Origin: Ornithinibacillus xuwenensis
Lineage (GTDB): Bacteria; Bacillota; Bacilli; Bacillales; Amphibacillaceae
DNA: 64,000 nucleotides
Reading direction: 5' to 3'
Assembly: GCF_039614845.1 (NCBI RefSeq)
Contig: NZ_JBDIML010000002.1
Span: 496,001 to 560,000, forward strand
The position numbers were made by a program, and so were the translations under genes. Shown here in pieces: positions 53,617-62,363 of the stretch (position 1 is the stretch's first letter; the number at the start of each line of letters is the position of its first letter). A model generated the notes under the pieces. The model saw only the letters and a list, made by a program, of their open reading frames with translations. It was not told where the DNA came from and searched no databases.

Positions 53617-54456
53617 ATGCATACGATGTGGAAAGGCACCATTAGCTTTGGACTTGTCAATATCCCTGTTAAAATGCATGCTGCAACAGAAAATAAAGAT
53701 GTTTCCTTAAGGCAGCTACACAAGGAATGTAAATCGCCAATAAAATATGAGAAGGTTTGTCCGGTTTGTGAAAAAGAAGTTGGTAATGATGATATCGTAA
53801 AGGCGTATGAATACGCCAAAAATAAATTTGTCGTTTTGGATGAGGACGATCTTGCTGAGTTAAAGAAGGAGCAAGAAGATAAGGCAGTTGAAATTGTAGA
53901 TTTTGTTAAATTAGAAGATATTGACCCGATTTACTTCGAAAAAAGCTATTATTTGTCACCAAATGAAGGGGGGAGTAAAGCGTATGGTTTACTCCGTGCC
54001 GCCCTGGAGGAGACTGGGAAAATCGGTGTGGCCAAAATGATGATTCGCTCTAAAGAGCAGCTTGCAGTTATCCGTATCTATCAAAACACACTTGTGGTTG
54101 AAACCATACATTACCCAGATGAAGTTCGTGACGTAAAGGAAGTACCGAATGTTCCGGAAAAAGTAGAGACCGCGAAAAAGGAAATCGATACTGCAAAAAT
54201 GCTTATTGAACAGTTAACCACTGAATTTGAACCCGAGAAATATAAGGATGATTATCGTACTGCATTATTAGAGTTAATTGAAGAGAAGAAGAATCAAGAT
54301 CAAACTACTACAGCAAAAGATAAACCGAAACCTGATAACGTAACCGATCTGATGGATGCATTACAAGCATCCTTAGAAAGAGCGAAGAAAGATAAACCGA
54401 AGCCGAAACAACCCAAAAAACGAAAAACGACTACAACCAAGAAGAAAGCGCAGTAA
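53617..54456 (+). CDS. ku: Non-homologous end-joining protein Ku
   Basis: Homodimeric ring that binds DNA double-strand ends and recruits LigD. 279 residues; of three tandem ATGs (53611, 53614, 53617) the last has proper spacing to GGGAGG. Begins MHTMWKGTISFGLVNIPVKM, the hallmark of bacterial Ku, with CPVCEKEV and YYLSPNEGGSKAYGLL following. The C-terminus after residue 240 is a Lys/Pro/Thr-rich tail (KKDKPKPKQPKKRKTTTTKK) that in Ku proteins helps bind DNA. Confidence 0.95.
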   Translation: MHTMWKGTISFGLVNIPVKMHAATENKDVSLRQLHKECKSPIKYEKVCPVCEKEVGNDDIVKAYEYAKNKFVVLDEDDLAELKKEQEDKAVEIVDFVKLEDIDPIYFEKSYYLSPNEGGSKAYGLLRAALEETGKIGVAKMMIRSKEQLAVIRIYQNTLVVETIHYPDEVRDVKEVPNVPEKVETAKKEIDTAKMLIEQLTTEFEPEKYKDDYRTALLELIEEKKNQDQTTTAKDKPKPDNVTDLMDALQASLERAKKDKPKPKQPKKRKTTTTKKKAQ

Positions 54457-54463
54457 TGTATAA

Positions 54464-54486
54464 GCCCTCATTTATGAGGGTTTTTC
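54464..54486 (+). terminator. Terminator after ku
   Basis: CCCTCA-TTTA-TGAGGG hairpin followed by TTTTT. Confidence 0.85.
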
Positions 54487-54715
54487 TATTGGGAAAATGC
54501 AAAGCAAAGAGTGATTTCTACTTTTTGGTAATTAAGTTTCACCAATAGCAGTGATTGTAATTATCCATCTATTGGAACCTACATTACATTCCATTATCAA
54601 TCTTTCATTCCATTTACATGATGTTAACAACCACAATAAATCGTACTGGTCAGTGCGTATTACTGTGTTGAAGCGGGTAGAAAAGTATTACCCCCAACAA
54701 TACTATAGTAAAGGA

Positions 54716-55717
54716 ATGAGCATCTTGGAGCGTAACGCCTTCTTTGATAATGCGAAATTACTTCTTATTCTCTTAGTTGTTTTCGGTCATGTAATCCAAC
54801 CCTTTATTGCTGGTTCGTTAGAAATGCACGCCTTATATACTTGGATTTATACGTTTCATATGCCAGCATTTATATTTCTAGCAGGATTTTTTGCCAAAGG
54901 GTTTGGAGATAGCGGATATTTCATAAAGCTCGCTAAGAAATTACTTCTGCCATATTTCATATTTCAATTAACCTATTCTTCTTATTATTACTTCATTGGA
55001 AAATCGAATTGGTTAACCGATATATTCTATCCTCATTGGTCCTTATGGTTTTTAATTAGTTTATTTAGTTGGCATTTGTTATTATATTGGTTTAAAAAAA
55101 TACCACCTATTATCAGTTTATCCGTAGCAGTAGCTTTAGGGATTCTTGTAGGCTATTTAGCTGGCGTAGGACATTATTTTAGTCTATCAAGAACATTTGT
55201 ATTCTTTCCATTCTTCCTATTGGGATTTTGGCTAAAAGAGAAGCATCTCATGTACTTGAAGCGAAAGGGCATTCAAGTCATAGCAGGGTTGATACTCACA
55301 GCTACAGCACTTGCCATTTATTTTGCACCAGAAATCAACACCGGTTGGCTATTAGCATCGAAATCATATTATGACTTAGGAATGCAAGAGTTCGGAGGAA
55401 TCGCTAGATTACTTGTTTATGTAACCTCAACATTAATGGCTGCTAGTGTGCTAGCCTGGGTTCCAACGAAGCGATACAGCTTTACCCATTTAGGTGAAAG
55501 AACCTTATATGTTTACCTATTACATGGGTTCATTATCCAGTATTTTCGCGCATACGAACTATTCCATGTGACTACTATTATGGATGTTATTGGGTTAGTC
55601 GGAATTTCTGTTCTAACCGTATGGGCACTGTCTAGTACACCAGTTCTTACCGTAAGCCAGCCATTTGTTGAAGGGAAGTTAACCCATATGAAAAAATCGT
55701 TAAATATTTCAGGATAA
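54716..55717 (+). CDS. Acyltransferase 3 family membrane protein
   Basis: 333 residues with about ten membrane helices. N-terminal ERNAFFDNAKLLLILLVVFGHVIQP shows the family Asp-x-x-Lys and the catalytic-type His; FHMPAFIFLAGFFAK follows, as in OafA/fucose-4-O-acetylase-like enzymes. Start is uncertain: ATG 54716 has AAAGGA only one base before it, TTG 54725 fits the site better, and the frame is open to 54551. Probably acylates a surface sugar; acceptor unknown. Confidence 0.8.
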   Translation: MSILERNAFFDNAKLLLILLVVFGHVIQPFIAGSLEMHALYTWIYTFHMPAFIFLAGFFAKGFGDSGYFIKLAKKLLLPYFIFQLTYSSYYYFIGKSNWLTDIFYPHWSLWFLISLFSWHLLLYWFKKIPPIISLSVAVALGILVGYLAGVGHYFSLSRTFVFFPFFLLGFWLKEKHLMYLKRKGIQVIAGLILTATALAIYFAPEINTGWLLASKSYYDLGMQEFGGIARLLVYVTSTLMAASVLAWVPTKRYSFTHLGERTLYVYLLHGFIIQYFRAYELFHVTTIMDVIGLVGISVLTVWALSSTPVLTVSQPFVEGKLTHMKKSLNISG

Positions 55718-55778
55718 ATGAAACTTTTCTCGAAAAACTTTCGTATATATAAGTAGCCCCCCTTTTTCTAGAATAGAT

Positions 55779-55817
55779 TTGGTAATAAACCAAACTAGAG
55801 GTTGGTTTATTAACCAA
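55779..55817. repeat. Imperfect inverted repeat downstream of the acyltransferase
   Basis: TTGGTAATAAACCAA and TTGGTTTATTAACCAA, 8 bases apart, pair along nearly their full length with one extra base. It lies between two convergent genes next to the terminator; each arm is also partly self-complementary. Confidence 0.6.
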
Positions 55818-55818
55818 A

Positions 55819-55850
55819 AAAAGAGCAATCCATTTACGGATTGCTCTTTT
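55819..55850. terminator. Bidirectional terminator
   Basis: AGAGCAATCC/GGATTGCTCT stem with flanking A-run and T-run, between convergent genes. Confidence 0.88.
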
Positions 55851-55861
55851 GTCTTGATTTA

Positions 55862-57208
55862 TTAGAACAAGATATGTGCCACAAGAACGATGATAGGCAA
55901 CGTAATAATCGTCCTTAATAAGAAGATAATCGCTAAATCCTTAAAGGAAACTGGCACCTTAGAACCTAACAATAATCCCCCAACTTCTGACATGTAAATT
56001 AATTGCGTAACCGATAGAGCAGCGATAATGAAACGGGTTATCTCTGCCTCTATTGAAGCCCCAATGACAGAAGGTAAGAACATATCCGCAAAACCAATAA
56101 GAATTGTTTCAGAAGCCTCGTGGGCAAATGGTACTTGCATAAGTTCTAAGATGGGGATAAACGGTGTCCCTAACCATTGAAATAAAGGTGTATATTCAGC
56201 AATTATTAGCGCGACAAGGCCAAGTGCCATTACAACAGGGGCTACCCCCATCCACATATCTAATACATTTTGGCTTCCATCTTTCAGAAACTGATAGAAG
56301 CTAGACTCTTTCTTTGCGCGCTTTACTGCTTTTTCATAACCGAATGTTAAGGAGTTATATCCTTCTGGAAGTTTCTCCTCAATTCCTGTTGCCTGTTCAT
56401 TGACATAAGAATCAGGTTTTCTGGAGAGTGGTGGTATCCTTGGCATGATTAATGCAGCAATAAGACCAGCTCCCAACACCGTAAGGTAAAACGGTATAAA
56501 CATATGGCCAAGACCCACTTCTTCAATAACTACGAGTGTAAAGGTGATAGAAACTACGGAAAATGTTGTACCAATAACTGCTGCCTCGCGCTTCGAGTAA
56601 TAGCCATCTTCATATTGTTTACTTGTAAGTAGTACCCCAATTGTTCCATCACCAATCCAAGATGCTAATGCGTCAATAGAGGATCTCCCTGGTAGTTTAA
56701 ATAAAGGCCGCATAAACTTTGTTGCTAAAGTTCCGAAAAGCTCCATTAAGCCAAAGTTCATCAATAGTGGTAAGAATAATCCAGCAAATAAAAAGACAGC
56801 AAATAAAACATGAAGTAAGCTATCTAATAATAATTGTCCAGTATCTTCTCCATGTACTGCTTCAGGACCGATTTTATAATACACCATAATTGCAAATACA
56901 GCGGCAAGTACTCTTGTTATTGTCCAAAACCAATTGACTAAAAGTAGGTTTTGGAAGAAAGGTGTTTTGTCTAAACGATCACGACCAATTATCTTCGCTA
57001 AAACAGTAAGGAAAGCTGTTAGAGTTATAATAATCATCATAATAAACGATAATTGATCAGCGAGTAAATCCTGAATCCAATTCGCTAGTATGGCAATTGG
57101 GATGGTAAATCCATCCTTAGTCTGAACAGGAATAATGAATAATAAAATACCAATAAGAGAGGGAATAATAAATTTAAGATGTTCAATTAGCGAAAATTTA
57201 CTTTTCAT
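55862..57208 (-). CDS. YjiH family (nucleoside-recognition/Gate domain) membrane protein
   Basis: 448 residues, about ten helices, two Gate-like halves. LPGRSSIDALASWIGDGTIGVLL and FADMFLPSVIGASIEAEITRFIIAALSVTQLIYMSEVGGLLLGSKVP are the family signatures also found in SpmA/SpmB and nucleoside transporter gates. ATG at 57208 with GGAGG upstream. Presumed transporter; substrate unknown. The gap 57209-57471 holds its promoter region only. Confidence 0.82.
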   Translation of the reverse strand: MKSKFSLIEHLKFIIPSLIGILLFIIPVQTKDGFTIPIAILANWIQDLLADQLSFIMMIIITLTAFLTVLAKIIGRDRLDKTPFFQNLLLVNWFWTITRVLAAVFAIMVYYKIGPEAVHGEDTGQLLLDSLLHVLFAVFLFAGLFLPLLMNFGLMELFGTLATKFMRPLFKLPGRSSIDALASWIGDGTIGVLLTSKQYEDGYYSKREAAVIGTTFSVVSITFTLVVIEEVGLGHMFIPFYLTVLGAGLIAALIMPRIPPLSRKPDSYVNEQATGIEEKLPEGYNSLTFGYEKAVKRAKKESSFYQFLKDGSQNVLDMWMGVAPVVMALGLVALIIAEYTPLFQWLGTPFIPILELMQVPFAHEASETILIGFADMFLPSVIGASIEAEITRFIIAALSVTQLIYMSEVGGLLLGSKVPVSFKDLAIIFLLRTIITLPIIVLVAHILF

Positions 57209-57471
57209 CCGGAATCCTCCTAAAAACCATATTATATTATTAGATTATGTTTCTTTTAGTTAATTATAAACCAACTTTCCTAGTATAGATTACGAATAAA
57301 TATTTGTCAAAATGTATATTTATAGAGTGAGAAGCATTGATGTTAATTTAATGCGAGAATAAGTTAGGTTTTCTAGTTCGAATTTCCTATTTTATAAATC
57401 GATATTGCGTCTATAATAGGTGGGCGTTATTATATAGATAATAGCATAGTTCGGAGGGGGAATTTTAGCGT

Positions 57472-57621
57472 ATGAAAAGCTGCTTGCAATTATGTAGTAA
57501 CTTAGAGCTTTATAAAGACATAGAATCGAAGCTAAAGAGAGATCTAACGAACGAAGAAATGGATTTTTTGCAATGGGTTTTCAATCGCTATTTGGAAGAG
57601 AAAGAGCAACAGAGTGCATAA
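57472..57621 (+). CDS. Small protein, 49 residues, unknown
   Basis: ATG at 57472 with a strong GGAGGGGG about 11 bases upstream (slightly far), stop at 57619-57621, then a terminator at 57676. MKSCLQLCSNLELYKDIESK, then LKRDLTNEEMDFLQWVFNRYLEE: two predicted helices, two cysteines near the N-terminus, acidic and polar, no signal. Looks like a small soluble helical regulator; family not recognised. Confidence 0.55.
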   Translation: MKSCLQLCSNLELYKDIESKLKRDLTNEEMDFLQWVFNRYLEEKEQQSA

Positions 57622-57675
57622 ATAACATTCTCGGAAACTAACGCTATGATTGTTAGTATATTCCTTGACGTGCAG

Positions 57676-57702
57676 AAGTCTTGAATTATCAAGGCTTTTT
57701 AT
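57676..57702 (+). terminator. Terminator after the 49-residue gene
   Basis: Stem AAGTCTTGA/TCAAGGCTT (one G-T pair), ATTA loop, T-run. Supports the small gene as a transcription unit. Confidence 0.78.
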
Positions 57703-57833
57703 TATGCAATTTTATCAAGATTTAGTTTGTGTAGTTTTGTTTACCGTTCTCGATGGGTGAGGTTTCACTTTGAGATACCGGTATTATTCTGTATGATAAA
57801 GTAGAATGATTTTTACATAAGAGGAGTGTCTAT

Positions 57834-58139
57834 ATGGCAGTCGCAAATGATACGATTTTGCAAAAGATGACGCGTGAATTAGAGCAAGCAAAGCAAGAAC
57901 AGCATAACCAACCCGAAATGTTAAAGCATATTGCTAATATACGTTTGTTATGTGATTTATTTCTGACAGAAGATAATTCTCAGACTACTTCTAATCCGAA
58001 TCAGATGGAAATCAGCTCTGCTGAATTAAAGGCAATGGTTGGTGAGGAGAAATCAGGAAATTCAAAGCAAGCTCAACCATTTAAAAAATCAGTTGAGCTA
58101 GATGATGATGGTAATGGAGATTCAATTTTTGATTTTTAA
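57834..58139 (+). CDS. ywdI: YwdI family protein
   Basis: 101-residue soluble protein: helical N-terminal half (ILQKMTRELEQAKQEQ, MLKHIANIRLLCDLFL), a spacer and an acidic C-terminus ending GDSIFDF, the YwdI pattern. Followed after 12 bp by ywdK, the neighbourhood seen in B. subtilis near gerQ. Function unknown. Confidence 0.82.
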   Translation: MAVANDTILQKMTRELEQAKQEQHNQPEMLKHIANIRLLCDLFLTEDNSQTTSNPNQMEISSAELKAMVGEEKSGNSKQAQPFKKSVELDDDGNGDSIFDF

Positions 58140-58151
58140 AAAGGGAAGCGA

Positions 58152-58529
58152 GTGAATGTAGTGAAGTTATTTTTAGTACTAGGAGTGATCAATGGCTTCT
58201 TAGCTGTTGCGCTTGGAGCATTCGGAGCACATGGTTTAGAAGGGAAGCTCACCGAAAAAGCCTTAAACACATGGGAAAAAGCTGTAACCTATCAAATGTT
58301 TCACACCGTTGCATTGCTTGTGACAGGATTAATCTTAATGAAATATCAAGTCGCAAGTCTCAATTGGGCGGGATGGTTATTCTTTATTGGAATCATCTTA
58401 TTCTCCGGAAGTTTATACATCTATTCAACTTCTGGGATAAAAACGTTTGCGATGATAACACCAATTGGAGGATTATTATTCCTAGCTGGCTGGATACTTC
58501 TTGGCTATGCAATCGTTAAATTCTTATAA
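58152..58529 (+). CDS. ywdK: YwdK family membrane protein (DUF423)
   Basis: 125 residues, four membrane helices. The start VNGFLAVALGAFGAHGLEG and the end GGLLFLAGWILLGYAI are characteristic of DUF423. GTG start at 58152 with AAGGGAAG upstream. Likely cotranscribed with ywdI. No proven function. Confidence 0.9.
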   Translation: MNVVKLFLVLGVINGFLAVALGAFGAHGLEGKLTEKALNTWEKAVTYQMFHTVALLVTGLILMKYQVASLNWAGWLFFIGIILFSGSLYIYSTSGIKTFAMITPIGGLLFLAGWILLGYAIVKFL

Positions 58530-58775
58530 AAATAGAAGCAAGAAGGTTGCAAATAGAAATATTAATACGGAACGTAATAGTTGTTTTATACCATGAACTT
58601 GGCTTCGCATGTATAATGCGATAAGACCATCGCAGACAAGGCTTGCTGCAACTAAATACAAACAGATAATTATCAAAAAGAAGACACCTTGAATTAAAGC
58701 AATAAGTCCAAAAAGTACAGCAAGTACAATTGCAACTAGTTCGCCACGAATGAATTTTTCATAGGGATGTCTCAT
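58524..58775 (-). CDS. Small membrane protein, 83 residues
   Basis: ATG at 58775 with GAGGCG upstream; three hydrophobic helices (about 13-30, 32-55 and 66-83) and few polar residues between. Its end overlaps the ywdK end by 6 bases, tail to tail. The order ywdK, this gene, gerQ resembles the Bacillus neighbourhood, supporting a real gene. Unknown role. Confidence 0.65.
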   Translation of the reverse strand: MRHPYEKFIRGELVAIVLAVLFGLIALIQGVFFLIIICLYLVAASLVCDGLIALYMRSQVHGIKQLLRSVLIFLFATFLLLFL

Positions 58776-58805
58776 GGAATCGCCTCACACTAACAATATG
58801 TAAGA

Positions 58806-58838
58806 AAAGGATGGTACTACTCTTGGTACCATCCTTTT
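58806..58838 (-). terminator. Terminator of cwlJ-gerQ
   Basis: Leftward stem AAAAGGATGGTAC/GTACCATCCTTTT with a short loop. Confidence 0.85.
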
Positions 58839-58890
58839 AAATTTTATTACGGTCATAGCAATTTATTGTTCTAATAACCAACGAATCTGA

Positions 58891-59361
58891 TTATCTAGGA
58901 GAATAGGTTGACATTTGCCCGGTGCTTCCGTATGGATACTCATAATTTAATTCTTCATCAAACGTAATATAATCGAGATAAACCATTAACAATAAGTAAC
59001 GCTTTCCAGTTTGCGGATCGCTAAGTATGATATGATCTCGACCAGCAGCTTCAATAATTCCCCTAAACACTTTTGCATTCCATTCTTCGTTATTTTCAAA
59101 TGTCATATAAACAGTTGCTACTTTTCCTCGATTTAATCGTAAGATATTTTCAATATACGATTGCTCTGCTGGTAACATTCCTGGAACATCGATAAACGGT
59201 TGCTGTTGTGGTTGCTGCTGCGTAGGTTGCGGCTGTTGTGGGTAACCAAATTGACGATAATTAAAAGCTGGATAGTAAGCTGGTGATGTTTGTGGGTAAT
59301 AGTAATAAGGTTGTTGCCCGAAGTTTGCACTGTGTTGTGACTTTCCTTGATTGTCTGACAT
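58891..59361 (-). CDS. gerQ: Spore coat protein GerQ
   Basis: Coat protein that holds the cortex hydrolase CwlJ in the spore and is cross-linked by transglutaminase. 156 residues: an N-terminal Gln/Pro/Tyr-rich tail (about 1-58, QPQQPQPTQQQPQQQPF) and a conserved GerQ domain (MLPAEQSYIENILRLNRGKVATVYMTFE, GRDHIILSDPQTGKRYLLLMVYLDYITFDEE). ATG at 59361 after GGAGG. Follows cwlJ by 26 bp on the same strand. Confidence 0.94.
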   Translation of the reverse strand: MSDNQGKSQHSANFGQQPYYYYPQTSPAYYPAFNYRQFGYPQQPQPTQQQPQQQPFIDVPGMLPAEQSYIENILRLNRGKVATVYMTFENNEEWNAKVFRGIIEAAGRDHIILSDPQTGKRYLLLMVYLDYITFDEELNYEYPYGSTGQMSTYSPR

Positions 59362-59387
59362 AACAAAAACCTCCTAATAATATTGTT

Positions 59388-59810
59388 TTAAAATACAGTT
59401 GGACAATTTTCAGCGGTTGGTGAATAGAAACAGTGTGCTTTAAACCTTCCGCTATTCCATTGATTAAACCATTGAGCAGGACAAGCCCCAGCTGGTCTAA
59501 AAAACCATAGTGAGTTCGTGGCAGGATGAAACCTTTCCCCTTGAATTGTTCTTCTTGCTAATCTCTTCTCGGTTTCTCTAGCACGTTGATAAAAATAACC
59601 CTTTTGTGTAGCTTCAAAACCACCAGGACTTTGATAAACCATATCATTTATATTCCGAATATCCTTAAAGTCTAAGCAGTCAGCTCTAACCCTATTTACG
59701 CCTACATTGCCAACCATCAACATTCCTAATTGACCATCGCCTTCTGCTTCTGCGCGGATTAATCGAGCCAATAATTGTACATCATTTTCTTTAAAGGGTA
59801 TAACGGCCAT
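59388..59810 (-). CDS. cwlJ: Spore cortex-lytic hydrolase CwlJ
   Basis: Hydrolase_2 (SleB/CwlJ) domain enzyme that degrades spore cortex in germination. 140 residues, no signal peptide, as expected for a coat-located enzyme made in the mother cell. The conserved LARLIRAEAEGDGQLGMLMVGNVGVNRV contains the catalytic Glu; later SLWFFRPAGACPAQW and CFYSPTAENCPTVF. ATG at 59810 with GAGGTG. A SigE-like promoter lies upstream. Confidence 0.95.
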   Translation of the reverse strand: MAVIPFKENDVQLLARLIRAEAEGDGQLGMLMVGNVGVNRVRADCLDFKDIRNINDMVYQSPGGFEATQKGYFYQRARETEKRLARRTIQGERFHPATNSLWFFRPAGACPAQWFNQWNSGRFKAHCFYSPTAENCPTVF

Positions 59811-59848
59811 TCGTACACCTCATTTCTATCCAAGGTCTACTATGATTA

Positions 59849-59877
59849 TATGTATGATTGGGCGGAAAGTGATATGA
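59849..59877 (-). promoter_or_regulatory. Probable SigE (mother-cell) promoter of cwlJ-gerQ
   Basis: On the minus strand TCATATC (59877-59871), a 14-bp spacer and CATACATA (59856-59849) fit the SigE consensus KMATATT-N13-15-CATACANT. The B. subtilis cwlJ gene is SigE-dependent. Confidence 0.6.
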
Positions 59878-60023
59878 CAAGAGAAATTAATTCGGATAAA
59901 TGAAAATTTATGGTGAAGTAGGTGTGGAGATAGGTGGTTGTTTTCAGCGTTACAGTTATTAAAGAGGGTTTTGATGACGCTTTAGCCTTTTAGCAGGAAT
60001 CTTTAGCATTTCGATAAATACAA

Positions 60024-60060
60024 CAAAAAAAGACCTCCTGTCGAAACAGAAAGTCCTTCA
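60024..60060 (-). terminator. Terminator of hemQ
   Basis: Leftward stem GACTTTCTGT/ACAGGAGGTC (two G-T pairs), TTCG tetraloop, seven T. Confidence 0.88.
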
Positions 60061-60067
60061 ATTTTTA

Positions 60068-60817
60068 TTAAACTTCCAAGAATTTACCGATTTCTTCTTT
60101 ATTCAGGATGTTTCCAACATAAAACTCACCAAATTCACCATAACGAGAGCTTACTTCATCAAAACGCATTTCATAAACAATTTTTTTGAATTGGAGTGGC
60201 TCATGTGCAAACAATGTAACGCCCCATTCCCAGTCATCCAACCCAATGGAGCCTGTAATGATTTGTTTTACTTTACCAGCATATTTGCGTCCTGTTTTAC
60301 TGTGTTCATAAAGCATTTTACCACGTACATCTTTTTCTAATGTATACCAGTTCTCTTCACCTTGTCGACGTCTGTCCATTGGATAGAAGCAAGCATGCTC
60401 CCATTTTGGAAGAATAGGCTTTAGACGGGCTTGAGTTTCTGGTAACGTTTCTGGATCAATACCATCTTTGGCTGGACGATATTTCGAAAGCTCCACAACA
60501 GATACATAGGAATGTGCAGGAGTTAAGTACTCCGCAAATTTTGATTTATTCAGCTCTGTTTCTAGCTCCGTTAATTCTTCCATAGTTGGGCGAAGGAACA
60601 TAAACATTAAATCTGCTTTTTGCCCAACAATTTTATACATAGCATGCGAACCGTTTTTTGCTTCCTCGACAGCATCCCATTTTTCTATTAATGCTTCAAA
60701 GCTTGCAATTGCTTCTTGTTGTTCTTCTGGTGTTGCCGTTTTCCAGAAGTTCCAATCTATTGTACGAAAGTCGTGTAAACTATACCAACCATCCATTGTT
60801 TCGACAGCTTCTACCAT
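60068..60817 (-). CDS. hemQ: Coproheme decarboxylase HemQ (chlorite-dismutase family)
   Basis: Last enzyme of the Gram-positive coproporphyrin-dependent heme pathway: converts coproheme to heme b with peroxide. 249 residues, normal for HemQ. Family segments: GWYSLHDFRTIDWNFWK, ADLMFMFLRP, KWEHACFYPMDRRRQGEENWYTL, GSIGLDDWEWGVTLFAHEPLQFKKIVYEMRFDEVSSRYGEFG. ATG at 60817 with AAGGAG. Next to pta on the other strand, as in B. subtilis. Confidence 0.94.
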   Translation of the reverse strand: MVEAVETMDGWYSLHDFRTIDWNFWKTATPEEQQEAIASFEALIEKWDAVEEAKNGSHAMYKIVGQKADLMFMFLRPTMEELTELETELNKSKFAEYLTPAHSYVSVVELSKYRPAKDGIDPETLPETQARLKPILPKWEHACFYPMDRRRQGEENWYTLEKDVRGKMLYEHSKTGRKYAGKVKQIITGSIGLDDWEWGVTLFAHEPLQFKKIVYEMRFDEVSSRYGEFGEFYVGNILNKEEIGKFLEV

Positions 60818-60950
60818 TATGTATCTCTCCTTAAAGTTTGATTTTCATATGTTTACTATATCACAATTATTGTTGATATTCATGAGCAAGACATTTAAAA
60901 GGACATCCTGAAAAGGTTGATAGAATAAGGTTTGTTCCAGTGTTAACAGG

Positions 60951-60981
60951 ATTGTCACGTTTATTGTCACCATATTGTCAT
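60951..60981 (+). repeat. Three phased direct repeats ATTGTCAY upstream of pta
   Basis: ATTGTCAC (60951-60958), ATTGTCAC (60963-60970) and ATTGTCAT (60974-60981), spaced 12 and 11 bp, i.e. about one helical turn. They lie 134-164 bp before pta and 134-164 bp before hemQ on the other side, so could serve either gene. Confidence 0.5.
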
Positions 60982-61114
60982 TTATCATAAGGGAGATTTC
61001 TTTAATTTAAGGCATATTTGTACTATCATGATATTTGGTTTTATAGCATCATTATGTGCAACATTTCTAGCAGTTGATACATATTAAGAACATACAGCAA
61101 ATGGAGGTAAAAAA

Positions 61115-62089
61115 ATGAGTAACTTATTTGAAGAAGTAAAAGCTCAGGTAAATGGGAAAGACAAGTCCATTGTTTTTCCAGAAGGGTTAGATGAAAGAAT
61201 TCTTACAGCAGCAAGTAGACTAGATACAGAAGGAGTATTACGTCCAATACTTGTTGGAAATAAAGAAGCTATTCAGCAAAAAGCAACGGAATTAAATGTT
61301 GATATTCATACGACTACTGTATTAGATCCTCAAAGCTATGAAAAATTTGATGAAATGGTCCAAAAATTTGTTGAACGCCGTAAAGGGAAAGCTTCAGAAG
61401 AAGATGCACGCAAGATTTTACTAGATGAAAATTATTTTGGTACAATGCTTGTTTATATGAATGAAGCGGATGGACTTGTAAGTGGGGCAGCACATTCAAC
61501 TGCTGACACTGTACGTCCAGCACTTCAAATTATTAAAACAAAAGAAGGCGTTAAGAAAACATCAGGTGTATTTATCATGGTAAGAGATGATGAAAAATAT
61601 GTATTTGCTGATTGTGCCATTAATATTTCACCAGATAGTAATGATTTAGCAGAGATTGCGGTGGAATCTGCTGAGACTGCTAAGTTATTTGGTGTAGATC
61701 CAAGAGTTGCAATGCTTAGCTTTTCAACGAAGGGCTCCGCCAAATCGGAGGAGACAGAGAAGGTTGTGGAAGCACTTAAGCTAGCGAAGGAAAAGAATAC
61801 ATCGTTAGTAATTGATGGAGAGTTTCAATTTGACGCTGCATTTGTTCCGAGTGTTGCCGCTAAAAAAGCACCAGATGCCCTAATCCAAGGAGATGCGAAT
61901 GTATTTGTATTCCCAAGTCTGGAGGCAGGGAATATTGGGTATAAAATCGCACAACGCTTAGGTGGATTTGAAGCGGTAGGTCCAATCCTACAAGGATTAA
62001 ATATGCCTGTTAATGACCTATCTCGAGGCTGTAGCGCGGAGGATGTCTATAATTTAGCGCTCATTACTGCTGCTCAAGCAGTTCAATAA
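61115..62089 (+). CDS. pta: Phosphate acetyltransferase
   Basis: Converts acetyl-CoA and phosphate to acetyl phosphate, the first step of acetate overflow. 324 residues, the short class I form with only the catalytic domain. KSIVFPEGLDERILTAASRL at the start and GAAHSTADTVRPALQII, LSFSTKGSAKSEETEKV, DANVFVFPSLEAGNIGYKIAQRLG are the family motifs. ATG at 61115 after GGAGG. Confidence 0.95.
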   Translation: MSNLFEEVKAQVNGKDKSIVFPEGLDERILTAASRLDTEGVLRPILVGNKEAIQQKATELNVDIHTTTVLDPQSYEKFDEMVQKFVERRKGKASEEDARKILLDENYFGTMLVYMNEADGLVSGAAHSTADTVRPALQIIKTKEGVKKTSGVFIMVRDDEKYVFADCAINISPDSNDLAEIAVESAETAKLFGVDPRVAMLSFSTKGSAKSEETEKVVEALKLAKEKNTSLVIDGEFQFDAAFVPSVAAKKAPDALIQGDANVFVFPSLEAGNIGYKIAQRLGGFEAVGPILQGLNMPVNDLSRGCSAEDVYNLALITAAQAVQ

Positions 62090-62130
62090 TAAGTCGCTAA
62101 TGAATCGTAACTTTATTTCCAGTTAAGAAT

Positions 62131-62174
62131 AAGCCAGCTAGTAACAATATTCAATCGTTGTTGCTAGGTGGCTT
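62131..62174 (+). terminator. Long stem-loop after pta (possible terminator)
   Basis: 17-base arms 62131-62147 and 62158-62174 pair with one mismatch and one G-T pair. The following CGTTGTTTATTCG is only mildly T-rich. Confidence 0.55.
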
Positions 62175-62258
62175 CGTTGTTTATTCGTTTTATGTAACTA
62201 CTGCACGATTCAATTCGAATACCTATTCATTTGACTAGATCTTCAATTCTATAAAAGA

Positions 62259-62330
62259 AAATTCCCTTCAAGTAGATTGTAGCCGTCTGTTGAAGAGGCT
62301 ATTTTACATTTCTACGGAAGGGATTTTTAC
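62259..62330 (+). terminator. Second, interrupted stem-loop after pta
   Basis: ATTCCCTTC pairs with GAAGGGAT at the base, then GTAG/CTAC and TAGCC/GGCTA further in, separated by internal loops, and TTTTT follows. Probably the main terminator of pta, but oddly elaborate. Confidence 0.5.
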
Positions 62331-62363
62331 ATGTAATGATTCGTATAAATAAATAATTAGTCC

